From Litsea cubeba (lineage: Eukaryota > Streptophyta > Magnoliopsida > Laurales > Lauraceae): a DNA stretch of 64,000 bases. Shown here piece after piece: positions 21,754 through 32,020 of the stretch. Position numbers and translations under genes: made by a program. Location of the stretch: contig CM022951.1 in assembly GCA_012931725.1 (NCBI GenBank), positions 36,382,805 to 36,446,804 of the forward strand, written 5' to 3'. Numbering within the stretch: position 1 is the first letter of the stretch; every line of letters starts with the position of its first letter. The notes beneath the pieces are model-generated. The model saw only the letters and a program-made list of their open reading frames with translations, did not search any database and was not told the origin of the DNA.

Positions 21754-21756
21754 ACT

Positions 21757-24271
21757 TGATGGACCGCGCTCCTGCTTGGTTCTACCGAGGTCGGCAGACG
21801 TGGGAGTCCGTTGGGTCCGACCCTTTCGTAACTGGGGGCAGAGGCGTGCATCAACATTTTTGTTGTGTGGGTGTGCCAGATTTTCTATTTTACTCGGAAT
21901 TGCAAGTGGTGATCCGGAGATCAACCTTCGCAAGTAAAAAAGAAATCAACTTCTTTCAAGTTTTCCATTGCACATATATTTAAGAAAAGATACATTTTTC
22001 TTGGTTTGCCGTGAAAGGCAATTTTTTGGCATTTATAGCCGATTTTGGTGTTTATAGCCGGTTTCTGGCGTTTATAGCCGATTTTGGCGTTTATAGCCGA
22101 TTTACAATCCTTATCAATAATGAAAGACAAGAGTTGTGATTTTTGTCTCTTTTGAAAAAATATAAACTACAATGAAAAGCAAGAAAAGGAGGATCTAACT
22201 TCTCAGGAGATTGTGGGGGACCCGTTTAGATTGACGGTCGTAAGCCATATGTGGGCTTCACCATCATCCATGCAGATGAGAACAGAGGATGCTATTGATT
22301 CGCTTGGCTTGGCTATAACCTCAGGTTTTTAGAGGACAAAGACCAAAAGGAGGTCCTATGTCCAATAAAAAACCGAATAGACGGACTGAAAAGCCACATC
22401 TAAGCCATTGGAGGCAGAAGGAGAAGGCAAGGACCTTTGGGGGGTACCCCCAAGGGACTTTTGTCACCTTGTAGCGGTGGTCGGTGTAGTATTTCCGCAG
22501 AGTTTTCTCTCTTTTCCTTCTCTGAATTTCTGTGCTTTGTCTGTGTTTCTGTCTGTGATTTTCTCTGATCTCTTTCTTCTTGGAGAACTCTCCTATTTAT
22601 AGGCTTTTAGGCAGCCATTTAGGAGGGTTTATGGGCTTTTATTGTCATTAAGCCGCATAACGGAAGGAGTTACAGGATTTAAATCTTTATTTTGTAACTC
22701 CTTTTTCTTGACTTCTGATTGGCCGGTGGAGATTGAGGGCATTTAATCGCCTTTAATCGCCATGATGGGAGGAGTTTCATGGGTTAAATGCGATGAATCT
22801 CTTGACTTGTAACTCTCGGATGCTTGCTTCTGATTGGTCCATCCAAAGAAATGGATTAATGACTATAATAAAGTTAGTCAATTAATCGCATTAAGTGGTC
22901 GCGCGAGCAGTTGAAGAGTCGCGGGCCGTGCCGCGTCTTTTGGGATTCTTCTGGTAATGATCATCGATGGATCTTCATGTAGATCGACATCGGATGACCA
23001 TGTGATTTCAGGTGTTGGTTGCCAACAGCGGGTCAGTGCCATCTGTCCTGTCGATTTCTCGATCGGTCGGGTAGAAAGCACACTTTTTTTGGTTGACCGG
23101 GTGGCGATCAATGTTGTTTTCGATACTTTTGATGATTGACCCGTATTTTTGACAGATGTCAGAGGATTTGGTGTCTCAAAAGTATGAGTTTTGGAAACTA
23201 CCAGAGGCTGGATGCTTCGAATCGCGAAAAAACGGCGAAAACCGGGGTTTCCGGGGCCTTCCCCTTTTTGTCCCATTTTATGTCCGTTTTTACTGTTTTT
23301 CGATTCTTTTTTCTTCTGTATTTTTCCTTGACATTTTTTGCCATTTGTTGGCCTGATTTCCCTGTAGGAAACCAGATGAGAATCCTTGCATTTTATTTTG
23401 CAAAGTTTCCAATTTCTTGAGAAAGCCGAAGACTTTGTCGCGCAGAGCTGGCGATTTTCCGTCAGAAGCTGAAACTGGGTCAAACGATGTCGGAATGACC
23501 TGAAATTTGGTGTGAAGCCTCCTGAGCAATAAATAAGACCAATCATAGGCTTTTGTTTGAGTTTTGAAGTCGTTTAGGGTCCTATCACCAGTAGACTCGC
23601 TTTTGTCGCGATGAAGATGTCGCGGTTTGATGTGCGGTCAACCGATGTCCGATTAACTTGAAATTGACAGGGAACCCATTGGAGTCATTTTAAGATGATC
23701 CATAGGCTCTGTCTTGGAAACCATGGTCCCGGAGAGCTTTGCCGCTGAGAGGCCTGATTTGGCTTCCGAGCGTCAAACTATGGTCAAATGTTGTCGAAAT
23801 GACCTGAAATTTGACGTGTAGCCGCTTGTAAGCATTTTGAAGCCGTCCATGTGCTCTATCTGATGAGTGATGGCCTCGGCGGTTCTTGCTGTCGAGAGGC
23901 TTGATTTAGCTGTTCGAGGGTTGATGCAGGGTCAAACGTTGTCGGTTTGATTCGGAACTTGACGTGGAGCCTTTTGGATGTATTTTGAGACCATCCATCG
24001 GCTCTGATCGAAGATTTGGTGTCTCCGATGCTTTCGCCGCCGAGAGCTCCTTTTTGGCTGTCGGAGAAGCGAAGTTAGGCCAAATGATTTTGAAATGGCC
24101 CGAAACTTCTTGTGTACTCCTCTTTTGGCTGTCTTGAAGGATCTTGCAGTTTTTGTTTGATTCTGATAAGATTTGATTTTTTGGAAGTAGCATTGCCTAT
24201 TTATGGCAGGTTGCGACTTCATGTAGCTCTTTGGATCTTGAAGAGGCAAAGTGACATTTTTGGTGTCAACA
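21757..24271 (-). repeat. Tat-A 5' LTR
   Basis: A 2,515-bp partner of 3674-6205. The pair shares bases that differ in Tat-B and Tat-D (for example around 22625-22665), so both LTRs belong to one insertion. It lacks about 35 bp of a G/C-rich segment near 23260 that the 3' LTR has near 5175-5210. The TATA box on the - strand (22593-22601) would drive the full-length transcript. Confidence 0.93.
22593..22601 (-). promoter_or_regulatory. TATA box of Tat-A 5' LTR
   Basis: TATAAATAG on the - strand, followed by GAGAGTTCTCC. It is the functional position for genomic RNA synthesis because it is in the 5' LTR. Confidence 0.75.
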
Positions 24272-24276
24272 TTAAG
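24272..24276. repeat. Target-site duplication of Tat-A, right copy (TTAAG)
   Basis: Exact match to 3669-3673. It directly follows the LTR end TCAACA. Confidence 0.93.
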
Positions 24277-24681
24277 CTAGATTAGAATGTTTGAATAGCT
24301 TTGGGAAGTTTCGAGAGTCGTTGACTTAGGCATGACGCGGGCCGGGGCGCCCGTGTGTTGTGTGTGAACTTTGGGGTTTATCCTTATTTTTGTAAAATCC
24401 CAATTTTTATTTATTTCGACTCATTTCATTTAGATTATCAAATTTCATGTTTTGACCGTTTTGATTTAATGATCAGAATCACGTTTTTCAAAAAAAAAGG
24501 GCAAAATTGACCTTTCACACAAAATCCGTACCCAAGTTTTAAAAAATTCAGAAATTGGAAAAAATATACTTTTTGGAGAGTAGATATTTCATTGATCGTT
24601 TTTGTCTTCTTCCTTGTTTTCGTTCGAGACCCACAAATACTATTTTCAGCCCTATGAAGATTGGGTCCCACAAACCCATCT

Positions 24682-24687
24682 TATAAA
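24682..24687 (+). promoter_or_regulatory. Candidate TATA box of Gypsy-C LTR
   Basis: CTTATAAAGGAAGGG is followed by a long CT-rich stretch, as in many plant promoters. It lies about 500 bp from the LTR start once Tat-A is removed. Confidence 0.5.
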
Positions 24688-25544
24688 GGAAGGGTTCTCT
24701 TCTCCCTTCATTCTATCTTCTTCCTGTAACTTCTCTTTGAGCCAAGGGTTTTTCTTCTCACAGCAACTTTCTCTCTCTTCTTGTGTGCTTCCCTCTTGAG
24801 TGCTTAAGGAAGATTTGATCTCCTAGGGTTTTTCCTCTCCTCTCAAGCTCCTCAAATAACCTCTTTTTAAAGATTTTGAGCAAGGATAAAGCTCTCTTTC
24901 AATCTTCTCTTCTTCGTTTGAGCTCTTCAAGGTTAGCAACAGTTTTTCAATCTTGAAATCTTTGTTTTCCTCTTCATTTAGAGTGTTTTCATCAGACATG
25001 CAAGAGTCTTCCCTTGTGATTTACAAATGATTGATTTTAGGGTTCTTCTTGGAAAATTTTTGGGGGTTTTTTGTAGATTTGGAGCTTGGGGCCCTAGAGA
25101 GTAGTTGATGAGTAATTTATCTCTCCTCTTGGCTTGAGGCAAGTAAATTTTCATATATTAAGATTGATTGATCTTCTATATTGTGAATGTTGGGTCCTTC
25201 TATGCATCTCTCATCATTTCTATTTCCCCTCTTTGATCATTAGATGGATCACCTTGATATGTTTATGAAATAGTCACATTTATCTACCTTGAGTTGTTGT
25301 TTTCAACAATGTAAAGATCTTGGATTAACTATGTTTAGCTAAATGTTGTTTAATGCTTTTGTTTAAATTTGATTTGTTTGAGGGCTTGAATGAATTAATG
25401 TGATGGTTCAATGGAGTTGAATGATGATATGAGAGGCCCAAGTTGTATGGAAAATTCATATGGAAGAATGGAGGGAAAGAAAACCAGAAAAAGGAGGAAG
25501 AGGAATGCATTTATGCACTTCACGGGCTGGGACAGAGCCCAGTC

Positions 25545-25699
25545 CGCTCGAGCGAGCCCATGGGCCGCTCGAGCGGACCAGGCATTGTCAGTCCCGGGCG
25601 AGCCAGAATGCTGGCCCGCTCGAGCGACCCATTGGGTCCGCTCGATTGGACCAGGTTCTGGATGGGCCTCGCTCGAGCGGACCTTGGGTCGCTCGAGCG
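25545..25699. repeat. Five perfect CGCTCGAGCG palindromes
   Basis: Perfect copies at 25545-25554, 25566-25575, 25617-25626, 25670-25679 and 25690-25699, plus a variant CGCTCGATTGG near 25639. They are usually flanked by GTC or CCCA. The spacing is irregular, so this is a cluster of sites more than a tandem repeat. Confidence 0.85.
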
Positions 25700-27322
25700 A
25701 GCCCAGCCCAGGATCTGGGTCCGTTTTTGAGAGTTTTCTGGGCCTGTTTTGGGCCTGTTTCTGGGCGCTTTTCTAGGTAGTTTATAGGCCACTTTTCAGG
25801 CCTATTTCAGGTCCATTCCAGCCCAAGTGTCCCATTTGTTTGAAGCCCATTCAATCCTCTATAGGCGCATGAATGTCCGGGATGAATATATTGAATTGAA
25901 TTATTTTGAATTATGGAATCTAAATGGGAAAAGTGATGGAGTTGCTTGATATTAGTACTACCCGGGAATGTAGCAAAATTTTTATATACACTTTATATCC
26001 TAAATTTGTCGGAGATCTTCGGTGGCACCAGATCCCTCTTTTATTACCGACATTAGGAGACTAAGTGTGTATTGAGACAACCCGTGGTAAGCCTTGAACC
26101 ATTACACACTGAATTCATTCCAAGTTAGAAGGTTTTGCTTGAGTCCGTTTATCGATTTGGATATTTTGAGTGGTTTACCACACTTATGAACATTGACAAG
26201 ACTACTCATCTTATTTTGCTCGGATTTTTCAGTGTGTTGGACATGTATTTGGTCGGAGTAGTTTTCTTATCGATTTTGGAAATATATATTTTTGAATGGA
26301 TTTGTATTATTCCGAGGTTCCGAACTTTTACTCTAATGGCACCACTAACCTTAGGTTACCTTGTCGGACTGATCATCCGGCTTGGAATCTTTAAATTATC
26401 TGCCAGCTGCAGCTTGGATTCTGTTTGTACCGACCATGGCAACGGTTTTGTATCCGATCCCATGTGTAGTGGCTACGGTTCTGTTTGATAATGACCTTGT
26501 TCGTTCCAGTCCACGAATAGTGGCTATGGTTTCTGTCTGCTCTTGTTACTTCGGTAACAGGAGAATATAGCTATACGTGGTTTGCCAATGTTTTATTCGT
26601 GTGATGTTTTATTTTATGGTTCTTGTTTATTTCACTTATCATAGTCTTGGTTTCGTTAATATTTAAGATGTCGATCTTTCATCTTGTCATTTCTGTTATC
26701 TAGGATTTTAATTGTAGTTCTTATTTATTCAATGTTTTACTATTTATACCATCCTATTTTATGCTATATTTGCTTGCCAGACCGTCGTGTCTGACCCTTT
26801 TTGTTTGGTACCAGATGTTGAGCCCCTTGCCCTTGAGGCGCACTTTGAGGCGGACCCAGTAGTCCTTGTGGAATGCGAGTGGCAGCCTGACGATGTCGCT
26901 TAGACGTCGGGTTGACTCTAGAGCTTCGATCACATTTTGGGGTTGATTCTATATTTTGGGAGCTTGTTTGTAGCCATTGTGGGCTTATTTTTGGGAAATT
27001 GTAATTATTGACTAATTGACTTTTGTATTAAACTTGGAACTAACTTTGGGGCCTATCTATGGAATGTTTCTCTTTTTGATACTAGTCTTGAGCGTTCTCA
27101 TCATATACACATGTTATGGACTCTTATGTTTGCTACAATGCTTCCGCGTAACTTATTCGTGTGAATGTGATTATTATATCATTGATGGATCGAATTACGA
27201 GGATCCTTACCACAGAAACCTGGGGGAAACAAGCGTGTGCGGGAAGAATTTTCTGGCCTGTCGCCACGACCCCGGATTAAAGTGTTGTTTAACGGGTCCT
27301 CGGTCCGGGGGTGTGACAAGCT

Positions 27323-27335
27323 TGGTATCAGAGCA
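27323..27335 (+). promoter_or_regulatory. Primer-binding site of Gypsy-C (initiator-Met tRNA)
   Basis: TGGTATCAGAGCA, the standard complement of the plant initiator-Met tRNA 3' end, 4 bp after the LTR end at 27318. Confidence 0.92.
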
Positions 27336-27481
27336 AGAAATATTTGAGGCAATTAAAATTGGATTAGAAACATGAGGACGTGGCAAAGATTCGCTAGAAT
27401 TACCATTAGTTAGCGTCGATTAGGTTTGGGAACACCTTATTTATTATATTTTATTGTACTAACAAGTTGTTTTCCAGCACT

Positions 27482-28255
27482 ATGGCTCCGCGCAGACCTC
27501 CAGCGAATGCTAATGCATCAAGCGGTAATAATGATAGTGGGGTTGAGAATCAGATGACTGGCCATTTTTAAGCAGCTCATGCAGATGCTAGTTGAACAAC
27601 AACAGAAAGCAAATGAGAATCAAGCAAGATTTCAAGAGCAGATGGTGAAAAGGACGAGGAGTTGACACAGGTTCAGAGACAATTGCTAGAAGTCTTGGGT
27701 AGAAGACCAGAACCAAGGCCAAATGTGGGAGCCCAGTTTGTTATCCAGAACAGAGACAGGGATCCTAATGCCTTATTTGAGAAGTTTAGAAAGAGAGGTC
27801 CAAAGGAGTTTACAGGGCAAGAAGACCCGTTAGCATCTGATGACTGGTTAGCCCACACGGAGAACATCTTTGATATTTTTACATGTACGGGCAGGCAACA
27901 AGTTCATCTAGTAGCTTCTATGTTCACTGGATTGGCGGATATTTGGTGGACGACCTTAAAGGAGGGTTATCAAAATATCGAGAATGAGACTGCTTGGACC
28001 ACTTTCAAATGGTAATTTAGTGAAAAGTATGTTCCTGCCCACATCAAGAAGCAGAAAGCAGCAGAGTTTCAGTTGCTCATACAAGAGGACATGACAGTCC
28101 TTGAGTACCTTACAAAGTTTGAGAAGTTGTCTCGTTATGCACCGGAGCTTATTGACGCAGAAGAAAAGAAAATCACCAAGTTTATGGATGGACTCAATCC
28201 CATCATCTTGAGGGATGCATTAGGTGTGGTATCACCAACTACTTTCCAAGAGGCT
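27482..28255 (+). pseudogene. Gypsy-C gag, first part
   Basis: The frame opens at ATG 27482 (MAPRRPPANANASSG) and meets a stop near 27570. Later frames carry a Retrotrans_gag-like domain: FRKRGPKEFTGQEDPL, DDWLAHTENIFD, ASMFTGLADIWWTTLK and a stop near 28017. After it come EYLTKFEKLSRYAPEL and KFMDGLNPIILRDAL. The gene stops at 28255 where Tat-B inserted, and its reading continues at 55033. Gag forms the particle that packages the RNA. At least two stops or shifts make it inactive. Confidence 0.85.
28251..28255. repeat. Target-site duplication of Tat-B, left copy (AGGCT)
   Basis: Matches 55033-55037 exactly. Removing 28256-55037 restores the reading frame of Gypsy-C gag across the site. Confidence 0.93.
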
Positions 28256-28535
28256 TGATGGACCGCGCCCCGAATGCTCGAGTTCCTACCGAGGTCGGCG
28301 GACGTGGGAGTCCGTTTGGTTCCGACCCTTTCGTAACCGGGGGGCAAGGGGCGTGCATCAACATTTTTTTTTTGTGGGTGTGCAAGATTTTCTATTTTTA
28401 CTTGGAATTGCAAGTGGTGATCCGGAGATCAACCTTCGCAAGTAAAAAGGAAATCAACTTCTTTCAAGTTTTCCATTGCACATATATTTAAGAAAAGAGA
28501 CATTTTCTTGATTTGCCGTGAAAGGCGATTTTTTT

Positions 28536-28610
28536 GGCATTTATAGCCGATTTTGGCGTTTATAGCCGATTTTTGGCGTTTATAGCCGATTTTGGCGTTT
28601 ATAGCCGATT
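28536..28610. repeat. TATAGCC motif array, Tat-B 3' LTR
   Basis: Four copies of GGCRTTTATAGCCG separated by ATTTT(T). Same place as in all other LTR copies. Confidence 0.8.
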
Positions 28611-29112
28611 TACAATCCTTATTAACAATGAAAGACAAGAATTGTGATTTTTGTCTCTTTTAAAAGAATACAAACTACAATGAAAAGCAAGAAAAGGAGG
28701 ATCTAACTTCTCAGGAGATTGTGGGGGACCCGTTTAGATTGACGGTCGCAAGCCATATGTGGGCTTCGCCATCATCCATGCAGATGAGAACAGAGGATGC
28801 TATTGATTCGCTTGGCTTGGCTATAACCTCAGGTTTTTAGAAGACAAAGACCAAAAGGAGGTCCTATATCCAATAAAAAGCCGAGTAGACGGGCTGAAAA
28901 GCCACATCTAAGCCATTGGAGGCAGGAGGAGAAGGCAAGGACCTTGGGGGGGGGGGGGGTACCCCCCAAGGGACTTTTGTCACCTTGTTGCGGTGGCCGG
29001 TGTAGAACTTCCGCAGAGTTTTCTTTCTTTTTCCTTTCTCTGGATTTCTGTCTGTGTGTTTGTGCTTTTTTTCTCTGATGTTTCTGATGTCTTTTCTTCT
29101 TGGAGAGCTCTC

Positions 29113-29121
29113 CTATTTATA
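29113..29121 (-). promoter_or_regulatory. TATA box in Tat-B 3' LTR
   Basis: TATAAATAG on the - strand within the conserved GAGAGCTCTCC context. Being in the 3' LTR it would direct transcription leftward into Gypsy-C. Confidence 0.7.
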
Positions 29122-30870
29122 GGCTTTTAGGTAGCCATTTAGGAGGGTTTATGAGCCTTGATTGTCATAAAGCTGCATAATGGGAGGAGTTACAAAATTG
29201 AATTGTTTATTTTGTAACTCCTTTTCTTGGCTTCTGATTGGCCGGAGGAGATTGAGGGCATTTAATCGCCTTTAATCGCCATGATGGGAGGAGTTTCATG
29301 GGTTAAATGCCATGAATCTCTTGACTTGTAACTCCCGAATGCTTGCTTCTGATTGGGCCGTCCAAAGAAATGGATTAATGACTGTAATAAAGCTAGTCAA
29401 TTAATCGCATTAAGTGGTCGCCGAGCAGCTGAAGAGTCGCGGGCCGTGCCACGTCTTTTGGGATTCTTCTGTCGATGATCATCGATGGATCTTCATGTAG
29501 ATCGACATCAGATGATCATGTAATTTCAGGTGTTTGTTGCCAACAAAGGGTCGGTGCCATCTGTCCTGTCGATTTCTCGATCGGTCGGGTAGAAAGCACA
29601 CTTTTTTTGGTTGACCGGGTGGCGATCAATATTGTTTTCGATACTCTTGATGATTGACCCGTGTTTTGGACGGATGTCAGAGGACTTGGTGTCTCAAAAG
29701 CATGAATTTTGGAAAGTACCAGAGGCTGGGCTCTTCGAATCGCGAAAAAACGGTGAAAACCGGGGTTTCTGGGGCCTTCCCGGCGACCCCGGGTTCCAAG
29801 GTCGCCGGCGACCCTGGCCCAGGGTCGCAGGGGTCTGCGACCCTGGGGGGGTTTTCCCCCTTTAGTGTCCCGTTTTGTGTCCGTTTTTGCTGTTTTTCGA
29901 TTCTTTTTTCTCTGTACTTTTCCTTGACATTTTGACCATATATTGGCCTAATTTCTTTGTAGGAAACCTGATGAGAATCCTTGCATTTTATTTTGCAAAG
30001 CTTCCAATTTCCTGAGAAAGCCGAAGACTTTGTCGCGCAGAGCTGCCGATTTTCCGTCAGAAGCTGAAATTGGGTCAAACGATGTCGGAATGACCTGAAA
30101 TTTGGTGTGAAGCCTCCTGAGCAATAAATAAGACCAACCATAGGCTTTTGTTTGAGTTTTGAAGCCGTTTGGGGTCCTATCACTTGTAGACTTGCTTTTT
30201 GTCGCGATGAAGATGTCGCGGTTTGATGTGCGGTCAACCGATGTCCGATTGACTTGAAATTTGACAGGGAACCTATTGGAGTCATTTTAAGATGATCCAT
30301 AGGCTCTGTCTTGGAAACCATGGTCCCGGAGAGCTTTGCCGCCGAGAAGCCTGATTTGGCTTCCGAGCGTCAAACTATGGTCAAATGTTGTGGAAATGAC
30401 CTGAAATTGGACGTGTAGCCCTTTATAAGCATTTTGAAGCCGTCCATGTGCTCTATCTGATGAGTAATGGCCTCGGTGGTTCTCGCCGCCGAGAGGCTTG
30501 ATTTAGCTGTTCGAGGGTTGATGTAGGGTCAAACGTTGTCGGTTTGACTCGGAACTTGACGTGGAGCCTTTTGGAAGTATTTTGAGACTATCCATCGGCC
30601 CTGATCGAAGATTTGGTGTCTCCGATGCTTTTGTCGTCGAGAGCTCCTTTTCGGCTGTCTGAGAAGCGAAGTTAGGCTAAATGATTTTGAAATGGCCCGA
30701 AACTTCTTGTGTACTCCTCTTTTGGCTGTCTGGAAGAATCTTGCAGTTTTTGTCTGATTCTGACAAGATTTGATTTTTGGAAGCAGCATTGCCTATTTAT
30801 GGCAGGTTGCGACTTCATGTAGCTCTTTGGATCTTGAAGAGGCAAAGTGACATTTTTGGTGTCAACAAAT

Positions 30871-30878
30871 GCCCCCTC
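30871..30878 (-). promoter_or_regulatory. Polypurine tract of Tat-B
   Basis: GAGGGGGC then ATT and the LTR start TGTTGACA on the - strand, identical to Tat-A. Confidence 0.8.
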
Positions 30879-31095
30879 GAGGTACAGCGACGAGTTGCTT
30901 AACTTTTGTAGTCGATGTGCCTCGAAGAGATTTTCGAAGGAGAACCTGTGACTTGACCAAGAGTCTTTGAGCAGTCTTTCTTTTTGGTATTTGTAGCCTT
31001 TTGAGTTTCCAGGGGAATTTTATGGTAGTGAAAGGGATCACATACCATCTCGAGGCAAAGTTTTGAAGATGACATCAGGGATGTGGATTTGGGTT

Positions 31096-31325
31096 TTGAC
31101 CTTGTGACCTAACAGGCTATATGTGGCAGGTTAGGGGGTCGGGTTTGGTTTTGATCGTGTGACCCAACAAGCTGTATGTGGAATGTTGGGGGATCAATTT
31201 TGGTTTTGATCTTGTGACCTAACAGGCTGTATGTGGCAAGTTAGGGGATCAGGTTTTGGTTTTTGGTTTTTGGTCTTGTGACCTAACAGGCTGTATGTGG
31301 CAAGTTAGGGGACCAGGATTTGGTT
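31096..31325. repeat. Tandem repeat, four units of about 56 bp (Tat-B)
   Basis: Same array as 6432-6660, with minor changes. The rest of 30879-31891 is single-copy sequence shared with Tat-A, plus degenerate GATATCTTTCTTTTGGG repeats at 31640-31830. Confidence 0.78.
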
Positions 31326-31891
31326 TGATTTTTGTGGAATGTCAATTTCAAGATTTTGGCTCAATTTGGTAGATGAGGCTGGATGGTTTGATTTTTGGAA
31401 GCTCATGGGGCTTGGAATTTTCTTTTGTATGGTCTAATCAACTCAAAAGAGGCATGGAACCATTTTTGTATGCTCTTGGTAAGAGGGATTTCTCTTTGAC
31501 TAAAAGCCCAAATTTTTTTTTTTTTTGTGTGCCTAGGTGGTCAAACCTGGCTCATATGGGCTAACCCATGGGACCTTAAGCTTTTGAAATGGCTTAGATC
31601 TCATATGGTGTCATTTTTGTAAAGAATATCCAAAAATATCTCATTTGGATAGAGAATATCTAAGAATATCTTTACTTGGAGAGAATCTCTCATGATCCCT
31701 TTATTTTGGGATAGGATATCTCAAGATATCTTTCTTTTGGGAAAGAATCCGTCATAGATTTCTTTTTGGGAGAAAATCCTTCAAGATATCTTTCTTTTGG
31801 GAAAGAATATTTCTAATCTCTTTCTTTTGGTAAGGTTACTAATTAGTAACACTTACCTCTTTCTTCTTTCCTTCTTTGGTTTGCTTTCCTC

Positions 31892-31898
31892 TATAAAA
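31892..31898 (+). promoter_or_regulatory. TATA box of the intact antisense gene (Tat-B)
   Basis: CTATAAAAGC, 129 bp upstream of the ATG at 32021, exactly as in the two sister copies. Confidence 0.78.
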
Positions 31899-32020
31899 GC
31901 AAGGAGAAGGTTGGATCTCTTGCTCTTATTACTTTCTTTTGCAATAATCTCAAGAGGGCTTCAAGACCAAGAGCTTTTCTTCTTCAAGATCTTCAAGACT
32001 TTTCTTCTTCTTCTCCATCA

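Larger units (their letters stand above)
20144..21756 (-). other. Tat-A leader between 5' LTR and gag
   Basis: 1.6 kb without a credible gene. It holds two copies of a block with TTCATCAAAGAGAGCA and GATTTCCGCGAGCG (about 20560-20640, 20700-20790) and an A/T-only stretch (20830-20990). Two copies of a block with ACTCATCGAAGAGAAACGATGG and GCGATGAACGATAGGAACGG follow (21237-21355, 21398-21515). Some Tat/Ogre elements encode an extra protein before gag; nothing of that kind is seen here. Confidence 0.65.
3674..24271 (-). mobile_element. Tat-A: 20.6-kb Ty3/Gypsy Tat-lineage retrotransposon with internal deletion
   Basis: The element is complete from LTR to LTR and flanked by TTAAG. On the - strand it reads 5' LTR (21757-24271), leader, gag, protease, G-patch-like segment, [RT to integrase N-terminus deleted], integrase core, spacer, 3' LTR (3674-6205). 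A + strand PMD gene (7395-11949) lies between integrase and 3' LTR. Relative to Tat-B it lacks 2,441 bp of pol and the Copia-F insertion. Its gag has three in-frame stops and one frameshift, so it could move only with proteins supplied by another copy. The PMD gene is also broken. Confidence 0.93.
24277..27318 (+). repeat. Gypsy-C 5' LTR, remainder
   Basis: 3,042 bp that with 3579-3673 make an LTR of about 3.14 kb. It ends GGGGGTGTGACA, inverted relative to the start TGTCAAACCCC, and is followed by AGCT and an initiator-Met PBS. It contains a TATA box (24682-24687), a CT-rich leader-like stretch (24690-24900) and an array of CGCTCGAGCG palindromes (25545-25699). No gene is seen; frames near 25,440-25,790 run through the palindromes. 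The 3' partner lies outside the window. Confidence 0.82.
28256..30867 (-). repeat. Tat-B 3' LTR
   Basis: 2,612 bp, TGATGG to TCAACA on the + strand. It is very similar to 52477-55032 but carries about 47 bp more G/C-rich palindromic DNA near 29790-29850. It contains the TATAGCC array (28536-28610), a 14-G run (28948-28961) in the hairpin, and the TATA box (29113-29121, - strand). Confidence 0.93.

Noticed and set aside
25411..25792. Overlapping frames of 90-121 codons on both strands
   Set aside because: They cross the CGCTCGAGCG palindrome cluster inside the Gypsy-C LTR; open in several phases because of GC-rich repeats.
28948..28961. Run of G as a G-quadruplex promoter element
   Set aside because: It is an expansion of one arm of the LTR hairpin, is only 6-7 G in Tat-A and Tat-D, and homopolymer length may be a sequencing artefact.
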